From Erythroxylum novogranatense (taxonomy: Eukaryota; Streptophyta; Magnoliopsida; Malpighiales; Erythroxylaceae), in the NCBI GenBank assembly GCA_029891385.1, contig CM057228.1, positions 57,853,783-57,917,782 of the forward strand: a DNA stretch of 64,000 nt, written 5' to 3'. Under the pieces are notes generated by a model that saw only the letters and a program-made list of their open reading frames with translations, was not told the origin of the DNA and ran no database searches. Both the position numbers and the translations under genes were made by a program. Position 1 is the first letter of the stretch; each line of letters starts with the position of its first letter. Shown in pieces: positions 1-12,830 of this stretch.

Positions 1-1142
1 TAAACATCCATTTTCACCTCTAATTCAGCCACAAACTCAACACAACATTTTCTTACATGATTACACCAAAGTTGGCAGCACACACTCATCCCATCATCCA
101 TCATGTTTGACACTAATCTACTAATCTATAAACATAATTTCACTTTCATTCATCTAAATTCTCTACTTCTATCCATTAGATTTTGCCTCATCAATTCACC
201 AATCAACCATCAATAAAATAACCAAATTACATAGCCACATACAACAACAAAATTCTCATCCATAAAACAACACAAAAAAAATGCATTTAACTATTAAAGA
301 ACACAACCATAAGTTCTCACCTAACAAGCTTCAAGCTTTATTGTTTCTTTCCAAGTTTCCACCTTCCTCCCTTCACCACACGATCATCCACTTACACACA
401 CACCACTCACCATCACCTTTACAAGGCTTCCACTTGGTCTCGGTTGAGAGTAAAGAGAGGCAAGCAAGTAACTAAGAAGAGTGGAAGGAGAAGGAGACCA
501 TCGAAAGAAGCAATTGAGACAAGAAGAGGCAAGGTTCGGATGAGAGGAGGAAGATAGGCTTTCAAAGCTTTCCAAATGACTTTTTAAATAAGATGGCCAA
601 GGAAAGTCGTAGGTGCTCCATAATATAAGACAAAATTAATTAATAAGGAAGGACACTTGGCATTTAAATTGGGAAAAGACAAAAAAATCACATAATCCTA
701 GTTAATTAGTACTAATCCCAATTACTCTCTAATCATGGCACTAAAATAATTCCCTAACATCATTTATCCACTAATCTCATGCCATTAGGCAATCCTGTTC
801 AGTACAAAAAAGTTCACTCAGTCGGTCAGTTGAAATTTTCCGGTCCGGGCTAGAACCCCGAAAAATTCCAAAAAATTTCTCATAAATCCCTAAAAATGTA
901 AAACACTCAATGACGCACTCCAAATAATTTTTCAAATACAACTATCCCATAAATTTTACAAAAGATCTCAATTTGAAACCTAAGCCGGAAAATGTCATGA
1001 ATGCATGTTTACCATGGGCAAGTGCAACAAACCATCAATCATAGAGGCGATAAGTTGTATGTTCAAGCCGAGATATAATTCAGTACTCCTAACCCGTCCC
1101 AATTTATGATAAGACCCTTGCCATCGGAGATGGGATGTTACA
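1..1142 (-). mobile_element. 3' LTR (partial) of a long-LTR gypsy-like element
   Basis: This stretch is repeated almost base for base at 7726-8867 with a constant offset of 7725, so there is no net indel; I count roughly 15-20 mismatches by eye. Read on the minus strand it starts with TGTAACATCCC at 1142, the usual start of plant Ty3/gypsy LTRs, and continues past the left window edge. A purine-rich tract abuts it on the internal side, so it is the 3' LTR of a minus-strand element. By comparison with the complete copy, about 3 kb of this LTR lies outside the window. The short reading frames inside it are not genes. High similarity of the two LTRs suggests a fairly recent insertion. Confidence 0.9.
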
Positions 1143-1156
1143 ATTCTCCCCTCCTA
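1143..1156 (-). other. Polypurine tract
   Basis: On the minus strand the sequence reads TTAGGAGGGGAGAATT immediately before TGTAACATCCC. Just upstream (1157-1176) the minus strand reads GAGGACGAAATTTTTATT, which resembles the extreme 3' end of pol in Del/Tekay-type gypsy elements. This is the primer site for plus-strand DNA synthesis and fixes the element orientation. Confidence 0.8.
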
Positions 1157-4100
1157 ATAAAAATTTCGTCCTCAAAATTTCATATATGATTGGTCAGGAA
1201 GGCAGGGGAGTCTTTTCGATTAATACCTTCTGTTTCCCACTAATTTCACTACACGACCAAATTCTATCAATTAACGGAGATCAAAACAACCAATTACTCT
1301 TTTTCCTTTCTCAAACTTTACCTGATTTTACTGCTTTCTCATGATTACGCGCAATTCGTCACTTTCAATATGAAACACATATATACCGGATCCTAACGAT
1401 ATTTCATAATTCTAATTATGAAACACGTTGTGAATCTGAATCATCTTTTAGGTTTTAGCCTAACTTACCAATCCATAATTCTATTCACACCACAGTCGCA
1501 TAGAGGCCACTCCTCACGAATTCAATTTTCCGTAATTACACCTTTACTTCCACCTAAGTACATTGTGGCCCGGGTGACACATTTCAAAATATTTCATTTA
1601 TTACTTATCAGATTTCGTTATTATCAACCCACAAATCTCATGACATTTGTAACCTCAGTGTGAATCAATTCGATTCATTGTCACCATCTTAAATTACTTA
1701 ACCTATCACTTTATTGCCCTGATCACATAATATAGGGATACGACTCCTTTTTAGCAGTAAAACCCCTTCTACACTAGTCAAATGGTGTCACCAATATAAT
1801 GATTTTCATGCCACAATCCCTTTGCACTAGACATCAATCTCATATCCCAATGAACTCCAAAATTATCAGTTTCACATTTGTCTCCAGCAGTCAAGTCTGT
1901 TGGTTAATCTCTCTTATAATCATTCGATTTCCCATTCTAACCTTTCAATTACACTTTCCATACGCTCTTGTTAGAACATAAAGCTTCGATTATTCCTTAA
2001 GTTTTCACTAACAGTTCCCATAATGGGTATTACCCATATTTCTTAATTTGAACTAGACCTATCACTTCCCTCAGCAATTGGAGTTATTTTCATTTCCTCA
2101 ATACGGTTTACAATTTCTGCATCCTCACTTCGGGTTTTGCCAATCCATTTTGATGCACACTAACTTGAATTTCCAATAACTAATAATACTTTCTTTTGCC
2201 CCTTTTTTTTATCAGTTCGACTATGAACATAATACACTAGATTTGATAACCTAATTGGCCAAATTTCGATCTTCTGCAATTGAGATTTTGTTCCGTTCAA
2301 TCCATTGAATTGCACCATTAGCTTAGTTAGAAGAAATTAGCCGCTTAATCCTTTTTAAATCATTCAAATGCACGAAATAACGATTTGTATATTCATAAAC
2401 ATCTCCAAACTATTTCTGTACGATTAATGTCTCCAAGCCTTTAGACCACACTCAGAATAACAAATTTCAAATCATCAATCATAATACCGTCCATGGAATT
2501 ATATTTGCCCTAAGGTACATAAAATCACTTTATACAATTTCAATAGATCACATCACATCATAACCTTTACTGGAACACTTCAGTATATAGAGTAAATTCT
2601 CCAAATGTCTCCTTTATGCTCATCAGTCATAACATTCACACATTTTCCTCAAATATTCTTGTCAATTTACTAAAACCAGAAAATCTTTGACAATTTCCGA
2701 ACGCATCCAGCATTCTGTTAGTTCTAATTAATTCCAAATTCCGCATACACATATCTCTTGAACTGTCGCATTTTATCAATACCTATATCTTTATTAATTC
2801 TCCCAATATATCATGTTCGTATACTAATTCATCCCTTATTCATTCAATCAGGTCAATATTCACTCTTATGAGACTTGCATGATAACCAATTTCCTCAACT
2901 ATACCAATTCATCTATTTCATTTTCCAAATGCGTTCAATTGATTATTTATGCATATATCCATTATCCACTCCAAACACAATTGAGACATGTTTCTTTTCA
3001 GTCATACAATAAACTTCTTATACCCATAGTTGATTCATATAACTCGTTAATTATCGAACGTCGCCAATAAGGAACAATTTTCGTATCATTTTCTCATTAT
3101 AACATATTCTGTCACATGTTCCTTACCTTAATTTCTCCACATAACTCAATTTATTCACGATAGATCACTCACCGACGTGAATAAACAATCGTTATATCGA
3201 ACCTTTGATCTCCTCCAATTCGCAATTGATGTTTCTGTGATATTCAGTAATTCTCTTACATAATCAGAGTCATCTCATTAACGTATCTGCTAGATTAAAT
3301 ACAGTTCATAAAACTTTGTCAATCCATTTTTCATCACTATATATATATATATCTATATCAGTTACTCTTGATACTTCACGAAGATCAACCTGTGAAGGGC
3401 ACTTAAGATCATCACATCTTATCTGACAATTATATATATTCCCATCAATTTGCCCGTTAATAGCTCATACTGCTAAGAACACCTTAATCTCATTTAATTC
3501 TTGATAACCATTCTCTTTTTGGTACCAATTCTTGATCATGGGGACCTTACTATATTCATGCCCCTCTTTTTATTCCCTCAAGCTCATTACCAATGCGAAC
3601 ATCTTTAATTGTCTCACTTCTTTCTCAAAGCATGCTCATGCCTGACTCTAACTCATGCTCAACTTGAGCTACTGACATTATAGTCGGAGCTTATGTAATA
3701 GGCCACCGATTACTTCCTATATCATATTCACGTAAATTATTAATTTATGCTTGATCATTTCACCCATGATGGTAATCCCACTATCAGATATACACTTACA
3801 GTGACAAATGAACGCAGCAACCTTCCTGTATACACCCGTCCTCGATCGTGAGGATCATATACAATCTCTAGTCATTCACAACTGATCGTTATAAGCACTT
3901 TCATTTCTTCTTCTAACTCATAAAGGGATTTTTTTTTACAAGACTTTTGGCTAGCAATTATCCATTAACTCATCAATTACAGCTTGACATTTCCACTTAC
4001 CATAGGGCTCCCATAATTAGGTGTGCATTTACTTAGGCAGATCAATTAAACCCGAACAACTTTTTCATCTACCAATTTCATTGTCTTACATTTCAATCTT

Positions 4101-4687
4101 TTCATTATTGCATTATACCCATATATTTCCACACTCAAATCACTATCACAGATATGAAATCATTCTTGATTTTGCACTTAATATCTTTTGACTCCAAATC
4201 AATCCTTATTTATAACTCTTATTACGGTAATCAATCCCAATTGTAACTTCTCTATATCATAGAACACTTTATTTTCATTCACCTTATACACTGGAAATCT
4301 TACCATTATCACATCTCTATTTTCCTCTATTAATTCACAACTATAATCTTTATTTCAAACTCACAGTCAAGGATATACCCCATATCACTCTAATAGTATA
4401 TTTCACAAGATATCCATCAATACCAGTACACTAAATATTCATCTGTCTGATCGAACCATACACTTTTTCTTATTTTGCGATATCAATTACTTCCTTTTCT
4501 CACATTCTAACACATTATCCTTTTTCTCACCTTTTCTAACCGCTTAAACGACTAAGACATACTTATGCCTACGACTCACATACTACACTGGGGATCAGTT
4601 GTCACTGTCTGCCGTGACATGACTTAAATGCACGTAACTTGACACTTCTCTTTTTTTTTTAGAAAGCCCATGTAAGATTGTACTTCT
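1157..4687 (-). mobile_element. Internal region of the long-LTR element, apparently non-coding
   Basis: The 3.5 kb between PPT and PBS is AT-rich and I find no gag, protease, RT, RNase H or integrase motif on the minus strand, where an autonomous element would encode them. Only the pol-like 3' end next to the PPT looks familiar. An LTR of about 4.2 kb with about 3.5 kb of internal non-coding DNA matches the layout described for LARDs (large retrotransposon derivatives), which depend on proteins supplied by another element. Complete decay of a former gag-pol is the alternative. Confidence 0.65.
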
Positions 4688-4701
4688 GGGCTCTGATACC
4701 A
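4688..4701 (-). other. Primer binding site (initiator Met tRNA)
   Basis: The minus strand reads TGGTATCAGAGCCC four bases after the LTR end GGGATGCTACA. This matches the 3' end complement of plant initiator methionine tRNA, the usual primer for plant gypsy and copia elements. Confidence 0.9.
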
Positions 4702-6390
4702 CAAATGTAGCATCCCACTCCCACGAAATCCGAACCCGATATCGTTGGTGATATCCGAGCCCGCGACCCGCAGGGTGGTATGCTAGAGCAGTCAATGCAG
4801 TTTAAAACTCGGTAATACATTTTTTTTTTGGAAAACCCATCGAGTGCGCAAATATCAGTAATTAATTTGGGCCCGTTCTAATACGAAATCATTTTCAACA
4901 AAACACTATTTCGGTGATCAAATTACAATACAACATTAATCAATTGGGGCACTCAGCAATAACAATACTAATCTTGTGGAAATACAAATTTACACATAAT
5001 TCTAAATGACACAAATGCAGACGTGAACTGATCCCGACCTTAACTTTGACTTGCAATTGGTAATCATACTCCCGTGCCCAACGGGGTACTCTTCGATCCC
5101 TGAAAAATATTTGCAATGTTGGGTGAGTTTGCGAACTCAATGAGAAACCATCATCGATGGTTCACTCAATTCATGCATAAACACAATTATCACATACAAT
5201 CCCAATTCACAAATGTAAGGCGTATCGCCTTTCATACCATCCACATTTACTCATACTATATATGCAAAACACATGAGACCCTTTTCATTTTCATTACGTT
5301 GTTGTGACCGTGCGCCTGAGCTCAATAACGGTGAGCCAGTGGCTCTGAAATTTCGTTGGGCTTAAAGCTCTAATACATTGAGCTTGAGGCTCTGAATACG
5401 TTGGACCTGAGGTCCTGTGCGTTGAGCTGAAAGCTCATATATCGTTAGGCGTGATATGCCCCGATACGGTGGTCGCTCCGGCCACAACCGCTTTTATCTC
5501 GATCATACTTTGATGCATGCAATGCACATGTTCCAATTTCCATTTACAAGTCAATGTTATTTGCCATATCTTGGACTTTCGGTCCGTATTTCAATCATAT
5601 ACATTTCCAATTTATTGCATCCTACCATATCACATTGATAGTCACATCCCATGTATCAAAAGCATAACTAACACTCCAATATCAATTTCCCATTTTCTGG
5701 ACCTTTGGTCCGAGATCTCAATGCAAATGTTCACAAACAGTTACACACAAGTAGCACTTCGATAACAAGTTTTCAATACTTCGGACACCTATGGTCCGAA
5801 ATCAATCAAAAGTAAACACACATAATTCCTCCATTATCTCCACATGGCATCAATGCGTCATATTAAACACACATAGATTGAGAAACCAACTAGGTTACTC
5901 ACCTAATAACTTCCGAGCTAATGCCGGGAAGTCTCGCAACGTCCGTGGGTGACGTTCGGTGTGCCTCTATAACAATTAACATAAGAATACATTACCAACT
6001 GAACAGTTAGAAATATCAAACAATGCATATGGAATAAGTAAAACGTGTATAATGCATGTTCATGGCATTCCCGGCCCTAATCCAAAATTTTCCCATAATA
6101 AAATCCGTCTAAAAATTAGAAACCTATTGGCGCTGACGGTGTGCAATTCGGACCTCTATAGGTCCCCAATTAAACAAAACAGTGATTAAAGGCTCCGTTA
6201 CCCGGAGCTACGTCAATTTCCCGTCCAAAAATTCCCAATTTCTTACAAAATGAAATTAAATGTTCTACGAATCCGATGCCTCAAGAATCAGGTCAATCGG
6301 ACGTCGGACGGAAAAGAAATTGACAAAAGAAATAATTAGGTCACTTAATGCCAAATAATAAAAAATAATAATAAACATATATATATCTGC

Positions 6391-6525
6391 GCCTGCCTCG
6401 CTGGGGCGAGGCGTCGCCCTAGCGAGGCCGACTCGCTTCACTTCGTCGCTAGGGCGAGGCGTCGCCCTAGCGACCGGGCCATCCTACCTCGCCTCGCTGG
6501 GGCGAGGCGTCGCCCTAGGCGAGGT
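6391..6525. repeat. GC-rich palindromic repeat cluster inside the LTR
   Basis: Three copies of GGGCGAGGCGTCGCCC (arms GGGCGA and TCGCCC) lie in about 135 bp, flanked by further GGCGAGG and CTAGCGA variants. The cluster is strikingly GC-rich against an AT-rich LTR. The related LTRs at 25126-27917 and 41616-46219 have palindromes of quite different sequence at a similar place. Confidence 0.85.
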
Positions 6526-8304
6526 TCTACTCACTATTTTTTTCCTATTTCCAATCCGAATTTCCAGCACCCATAACTCTTTGCACACAAATAAAAAAAA
6601 TACAAACCATAGCTTGTTGGAAAGATCATGAAAAGTTCTACCATTCTCATGAAGACCATAAAAATCAATTTCACCCCTAAGGATGTCAAATATCCCATCA
6701 AAGCTACTGCCTACTCAAATCCCATTAAAACAGAATAGTACATTGCAAATTCCATAACTCTCTGATTCTTCAGCCATAAATTACCACATAAATATGCTCA
6801 ATAAGTTCACAATGTCATCTACAACTTTCATGAACAACCCAAAATCAAATTCCATAACTAACTAGGTCAAACAATTCAACAAAGAATCAGTCTACTGAAA
6901 TCAATCAATCTGGGTAGTAATTTTCCAAACAGCATATCTCTTAGTAAAAATGTCACCAAATTCACTACCTTATGTTCCTGAAAAGATAAGATCACAAACT
7001 TCAAGTTTCATGAAGAACTCAAAATCCAATTCGATTTCTAACAATTTCAAAACTATTATGCAAGTTACTGCCATGATCAGCCATCCACATCCTAATGTAG
7101 GATCAGTATTTGCAAAATCATAACTCCCAACTCTGACCTCTAAAAATTACATGCCATATCTCATTTTCAAGATAATTTCTTCCTCTACAACTTTTCAGAA
7201 GATCACTCACACCAATTCAGTCCACATAAATTGCTAAAATTGCCTCCAATCCGAAAGCTCACAAAATCGACAATGAGGCTAGCTTTCCACACATGACAAA
7301 AATCAGTCAACATGCCACAATGCATAACTCCCAATATACTGATCGAAAAATTACAAGATCAGTGGAAATGGAAAGCTAACAATGTAGGATTCAACTCTCA
7401 TGAAGACGATTTTCCCTAATTCCATATCAATTAATTTAGAAAAATCAACAAAATAATCAGGTCATATATGCGGGTACTGTTCACAGACTCTACAAACAGA
7501 AACTTTCCATGCAAAAATTCACCCTTCTAACATTACAATTTAACAACACCTATTTCATACAAAATTGTAGCCAACATCCCAAAGTTTCATTGAGGACAAA
7601 CCTTACCTCATTTGCTCACCTACACAATTAGTTATGATCAAAACATTACAGTAGGTTCAATGACAAGTTTCCAGCTTTCATCAACAACCTAACTTCTATC
7701 ACTTCTAACATCAATAACACATCACTAAACATCCATTTTCACCTCTAATTCAGCCACAAACTCAACACAACATTTTCTTACATGATTACACCAAAGTTGG
7801 CAGCACACACTCATCCCATAATCCATCATGTTTGACACTAATCTACTAATCTATAAACATAATTTCACTTTCAATCATCTAAATTCTCTACTTCTATGCA
7901 TTAGATTTTGCCTCATCAATTCACCAATCAACCATCAATAAAATAACCAAATTACATAGCCACATACAACAACAAAATTCTCATCCATAAAACAACACAA
8001 AAAAAATGCATTTAACTATTAAAGAACACAACCATAAGTTCTCACCTAACAAGCTTCAAGCTTTATTGTTTCTTTCCAAGTTTCCACCTTCCTCCCTTCA
8101 CCACACGATCATCCACTTACACATACACCACTCACCATCACCTTTACAAGGCTTCCACTTGGTCTTGGTTGAGAGTAAAGAGAGGCAAGCAAGTAACTAA
8201 GAAGAGTGGAAGGAGAAGGAGACCATCGAAAGAAGCAATTGAGACAAGAAGAGGCAAGGTTCGGATGAGAGGAGGAAGATAGGCTTTCAAAGCTTTCCAA
8301 ATGA

Positions 8305-8316
8305 CTTTTTAAATAA
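8305..8316 (-). promoter_or_regulatory. Putative LTR TATA box
   Basis: The minus strand reads TTATTTAAAAAG, followed downstream by a pyrimidine-rich CT leader. The same sequence is present in the other LTR near 580-591. Placement within the LTR suits a U3/R boundary. Evidence is motif and context only. Confidence 0.4.
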
Positions 8317-8867
8317 GATGGCCAAGGAAAGTCGTAGGTGCTCCATAATATAAGACAAAATTAATTAATAAGGAAGGACACTTGGCATTTAAATTGGGAA
8401 AAGACAAAAAAATCACATAATCCTAGTTAATTAGTACTAATCCCAATTACTCTCTAATCATGGCACTAAAATAATTCCCTAACATCATTTATCCACTAAT
8501 CTCATGCCATTAGGCAATCCTGTTCAGTACAAAAAAGTTCACTCAGTCGGTCAGTTGAAATTTTTCGGTCCGGGCTAGAACCCCGAAAAATTTCAGAAAA
8601 ATTTTCATAAATCCCTAAAAATGTAAAACACTCAATGGCGCACTCCAAATAATTTTCCAAATACAACTATCCTATAAATTTCACAAAAGATCTCAATTTG
8701 AAACCTAAGCCAGAAAATGTCATGAATGCATGTTTACCATGTGCAAGTGCAACAAACTATCAATCATAGAGGCGATAAGTTGTATGTTCAAGCCGAGATA
8801 TAATTCAGTACTCCTAACCCGTCCCAATTTATGATAAGACCCTTGCCATCGAAAATGGGATGTTACA

Positions 8868-11800
8868 ACTTCTCCCTCTAGGTGCATCACTACTAGACCT
8901 ACTTTCATTTTTGACAGAGTACAGTTGAGAATGGAAAACTATTCATATTTGAATATCCAAGATCATAAACCCTCTTTTCTGAAAATGGAAAACTCAATCT
9001 TACAAAGGTTAGTAGGAATGTTGTAATACTCCAGTTGCGCCCCTTCGACGTTTGTATGTTCTATCACTCACTTGTCTCCTTTTGATTCCGAGCTCCTATG
9101 TCCTCCTTGCTAATATAGTTGCAAAAGTTTTTCTTTCAATAATACTTATAATACATGTTGTTCAAGTCATCTCCACTTTTATCCCCATATTCCCTCGATC
9201 ATTAAATACTTCACTTTTGAAGAAGAATGTTAGCTCTGATACAAAATTGATAATGATTGCTTTTAGGCTTAATTCCATAATCACTACTTTTAGTAATCAC
9301 TTAATATTTAAATAAAAGATCAAAGAAAGATAGGAATACAAAAAGAAAACAAAGATAAGAATCACAATAGAGAGAGAAAGAGAGTGGTCTTTATTTATAA
9401 GCAAATATTGACATTCAGGTGGGATGAATGGAGATTGTTGTTGGTTGATACCATTCTCATCCTAGCTATAGATGTTAGCTTTTTAATACTTAAATGCTCA
9501 ACCAGTAATCTCAAGAGCCTTTTTAATTTATTGTTCTTGATCTATCAAGGATTTTTTAGCTAGAAAAAATTGAGATTGAGGAATTCAAGATATATCCAAA
9601 AGGATATAAGCCACTAAATGATCCTATCCCTAAATATCAGACCATTCCTCTTAATAAGATTGAAGATTTTGGTTGCTCCATTTGGTGCTTCATCTGATTA
9701 TGGCTAATGTTGTTCTACCATATAGTATTATTCTTTAGACACTGCTTATTTTAAAACATTTCTTGGCTACCACCTCTTGCATGTTTTATGGAATAATTAT
9801 TGGGTGAGTACACTTTTATCATTAACTTTTTTGGGTAATGGGAATTATGTTATAGGAGACAAATTTCAAATTTACGTAATGACCTTGCTCCTATTGTTAA
9901 AATTTATTTATATTCATTTTATTTTTAAATGTATATTGTTGTTTATGTGTTTGTTTGTGATAATTGTGTAAATAGAAGGGATATTTAACAAAGATACTCG
10001 AATATAACTAGCAATGTGAATTATTGGAATCAAGATTCCACCTTTTAATAATGAGAATTTCATCTTTATATATACATCATATAGCTAAAATGTAGAGTAA
10101 GTTGAGAATCAATTAGCTAACTCCAAATTTAGCCCACTGATTGTTACCCCATAAAGAAAGAAGGAGGTGAAAAGTATATGTAGGATTGTTTATATACTTT
10201 AACTTCATTTTAAAATTGTCAGATTTTTTAGTAATAGAAGTTTACAAGTAGAGAAGGAAATAATGCATATATATAACTGATGCATTACAATTTTCTTATT
10301 TGATATTTAGTTGTTTGTGTTTCATATTTCTTTTTACTCAATCACTTTAGCTTTTGGCCATATGGTTTGATTAGAATTTTCTCATATGTGTTGTGAGCTT
10401 TACTGAAGTTTTAGCATTGTAAATAAGTTTGACAATTAAGCTCTAAATCTACCTAGTCTAAAATTACTGGCTTAACTACAATTGACCAAACCTTACGTTG
10501 GGCTCAAATTCTCTTTTTAAGAATGATCGAATTAGGCTTGAACTCGGACTTCATGACCCGATCTAACCTAAAGGCTAACTATATATACAAAAATCTATTT
10601 ATTGTAACCCCCTTTTCTCTTTTGTTACTATCTAGGTAATGCTAGAGTTGCTCCTTTCTGGCTCTCTCTCTCAATATATGTCTTTTTCTCTCTTTTATTC
10701 TTCAACTGTCTTTTATGGCTCTCTCTCAATGTATCTCTTCTTCTATCTTCTTTTTAAAAACTATTTTTTACAAATCTTATTCTCATGCTTCTGTCATAGT
10801 TTTTTTACCTGTCTCTTTCTATCGTTATTTCAGCATATATTGCATATGAAAAGAAGCTATTACTTTTGAATATGGTTTATAGTTTTCTATTCAAGCAATT
10901 TAGAGATTTATAGACTTAAGATGTGGAAGATACTTATCTAAATATGAAAATTGCTTGTTTAAGATATGATGACGGAGGGGTCCCCATCTCCTTCTAATTT
11001 CTAATGTTATTTTAACATATAAGAAAGAACTGTTGCTTTTGAATATATTTCATAGTTTTCTATTCAAAATTTTTTTAAATTTGTAATTTCAAGATATGAA
11101 AACTACAATCTCAAATAGGAAAATTACTTGTTTCTAGATTTGGTCATGGAGGGATCATTAAAGACAAGAGAAATGGATTGATGGGTCGGATCAAGATTGA
11201 CATAATGGTTGAGATAATTCAATTTTTGAATAGAATCAGGTTGTTAAAAATCTTATTAGACTCGGATTCAAATGGGATGAGTTAAACCTAATTAGATTTC
11301 AGACTAAATTTGATCTTATTCTAAAATAGTTTGAGTCAAATCCACGAAACGCTTATAAATTGACCTATAACATTTATGGGAAGAAGCAGGAAGACGATAC
11401 ATTGACAGACATAATTCAACTATAGCTCCACATTAGCCTAACTTGCGTTTTTTGATGGAAAGCATTTCTAATAAATGACATTATGGAGTAATAGTTTGCA
11501 TGTAGGGGCATAATTTGAGAGGTAGCTAGTTTTGTTAGCACAAGATTCTTCGTGTGTGTGAAACTCATCTAGCCTCTTAATTAGTATTTTTGCATAAGTT
11601 GGAAAAGTGAGACACATCTGTGGGAATTTTTTTTATTGATACTAATTTTTCTTCAATAAGTGGTTTGACAATTGGGGCATTTCCATCCAAATTCAATGTG
11701 TTATATCTGATAAACTTGATAGGATTTCATGCGAGCAAAACTTTGGCCATCACTATTTTAACTTGGCATTTTTCTATTCAGGTTATTAACCTAAACTCTG

Positions 11801-12215
11801 TCCAGCAATCCAACAGATCCGTTTAATTTCTTGATTAGAATTGAAAATTTTAGTATTTCCTTGGGTTACTTAATTCGATTGCTGTTTGCATAATTCTTGA
11901 GAAGACGTTGAAAATATAGTGACTATTGATTGATGCGTATTTCCAACGGCTCCATATATTCACTCTGAACACAAAAGCAAAATCTCTTGTGGCTGCCAAC
12001 CGTTGACCCATGTAGATGATGGTAATTTCCAATCACAAAATTATTGCCCTTACCATATCATCATTATGGTTGTCTGAAAACGGACATATGTTTTTATACC
12101 ACACAAGATTACTGAGAAACTTGCACGGTTTCAACTCGACCAGATAAACCTGCCTATATCGTACATTTGGATAGTGCATTCAAACACAAGTTTTTAGGAA
12201 CAAGGATAGGTATAG
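8868..12215. other. Gene-poor AT-rich intergenic region
   Basis: I see no gene here. A purine tract (minus strand AGAGGGAGAAGT) abuts the LTR at 8868-8879. Short reading frames, for example 9052-9315 and 10639-10869, are low-complexity and have no recognisable domain. Around 9225-9245 the sequence GCTCTGATACAAAATT recalls the complement of a retroelement PBS but no LTR pair accompanies it. Confidence 0.5.
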
Positions 12216-12218
12216 GCA

Positions 12219-12510
12219 TGGTTTTGAAATTTGGACCGGACCGGCCGGTGGTCCGGTCCGATTTAGGTCTCAAAATCGGTCTTCAATTGGCCCGGTGTGA
12301 ACCGGTCAAAACCGGTCAATTGACCGGTTCGACAATTTTTTTTTTTATAAATATTTTTAATATTATATATAATTAAATATAATTATTGTATAATTATTAC
12401 GTCACACCTGCTCGAAATAGAATAGTTGATCGAAGCCGGCCAAACCCAGAATCGATAGAATTAATTGGTTCGATGACCCATTCAGTTTTGTAACATTAGG
12501 TACAGGTCAT
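12219..12510. repeat. CCGG-rich dispersed repeat
   Basis: A block dense in ACCGG/CCGGT words (12235-12325), including ACCGGTCAAAACCGGTCAAT, is followed by an AT-rich core and then a weaker return of GCCGGCC and GGTTCGA. Such GGACCGGACCGG blocks are common dispersed repeats in plant genomes and are probably non-autonomous DNA transposon relics. Ends and class cannot be fixed here. Confidence 0.5.
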
Positions 12511-12656
12511 TATTGGAATGGGAGGAGAAACGAAACACCACGGAAGGCAAATCTTTTAGATTATGAGAAAGTGGCGTCCACGTGCCAAGCAAGCAAGCAC
12601 CTTATGACGAACTTGTATTCATATTTTAATAATTTTAGATGATGCTGAACGGTGAA

Positions 12657-12830
12657 TTAAGATCTTTTGTCTTATATTACTCTGTCTTATTCTGTCATAT
12701 AAAATCTCAATCATTTATTTTGTGAGATCTATGCGGGATTCACACGAAACTTACACATGATCTACATAAATAAATGACTGAGATTTATTGGACACAATAA
12801 GACATCGTAATATTAAACAAGAGATCTAAA
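12657..12830. mobile_element. Fold-back MITE
   Basis: The left arm, starting AGATCTTTTGTCTTATATTAC, is mirrored by a right arm whose reverse complement starts AGATCTCTTGTTTAATATTAC. Similarity continues inward through TCTCA-TCATTTATTT, giving arms of roughly 65-70 bp around a short loop. This is the architecture of a miniature inverted-repeat transposable element. No clear target duplication is visible, so the superfamily is undetermined. Confidence 0.7.

Larger units (their letters stand above)
4706..8867 (-). mobile_element. 5' LTR (complete, 4162 bp)
   Basis: The LTR is bounded by TGTAGCATCCC on the plus strand at 4706 and GGGATGTTACA at 8857-8867, the short inverted ends expected of an LTR. 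The PBS lies just outside 4706, so the LTR begins at 8867 on the minus strand and ends at 4706. Its 1142 terminal bases match the copy at 1-1142. Parts around 5100-5160, 5570-5720, 5880-5910 and 6270-6310 have recognisable relatives in the LTR-like blocks at 25126-27917, 42000-46219 and 60539-61990, so all belong to one family. A likely core promoter is at 8305-8316. Confidence 0.9.

Noticed and set aside
281..575. Overlapping reading frames, repeated at 8006-8300
   Set aside because: They lie in the LTR leader, on both strands, and have no domain; their conservation is explained by LTR identity.
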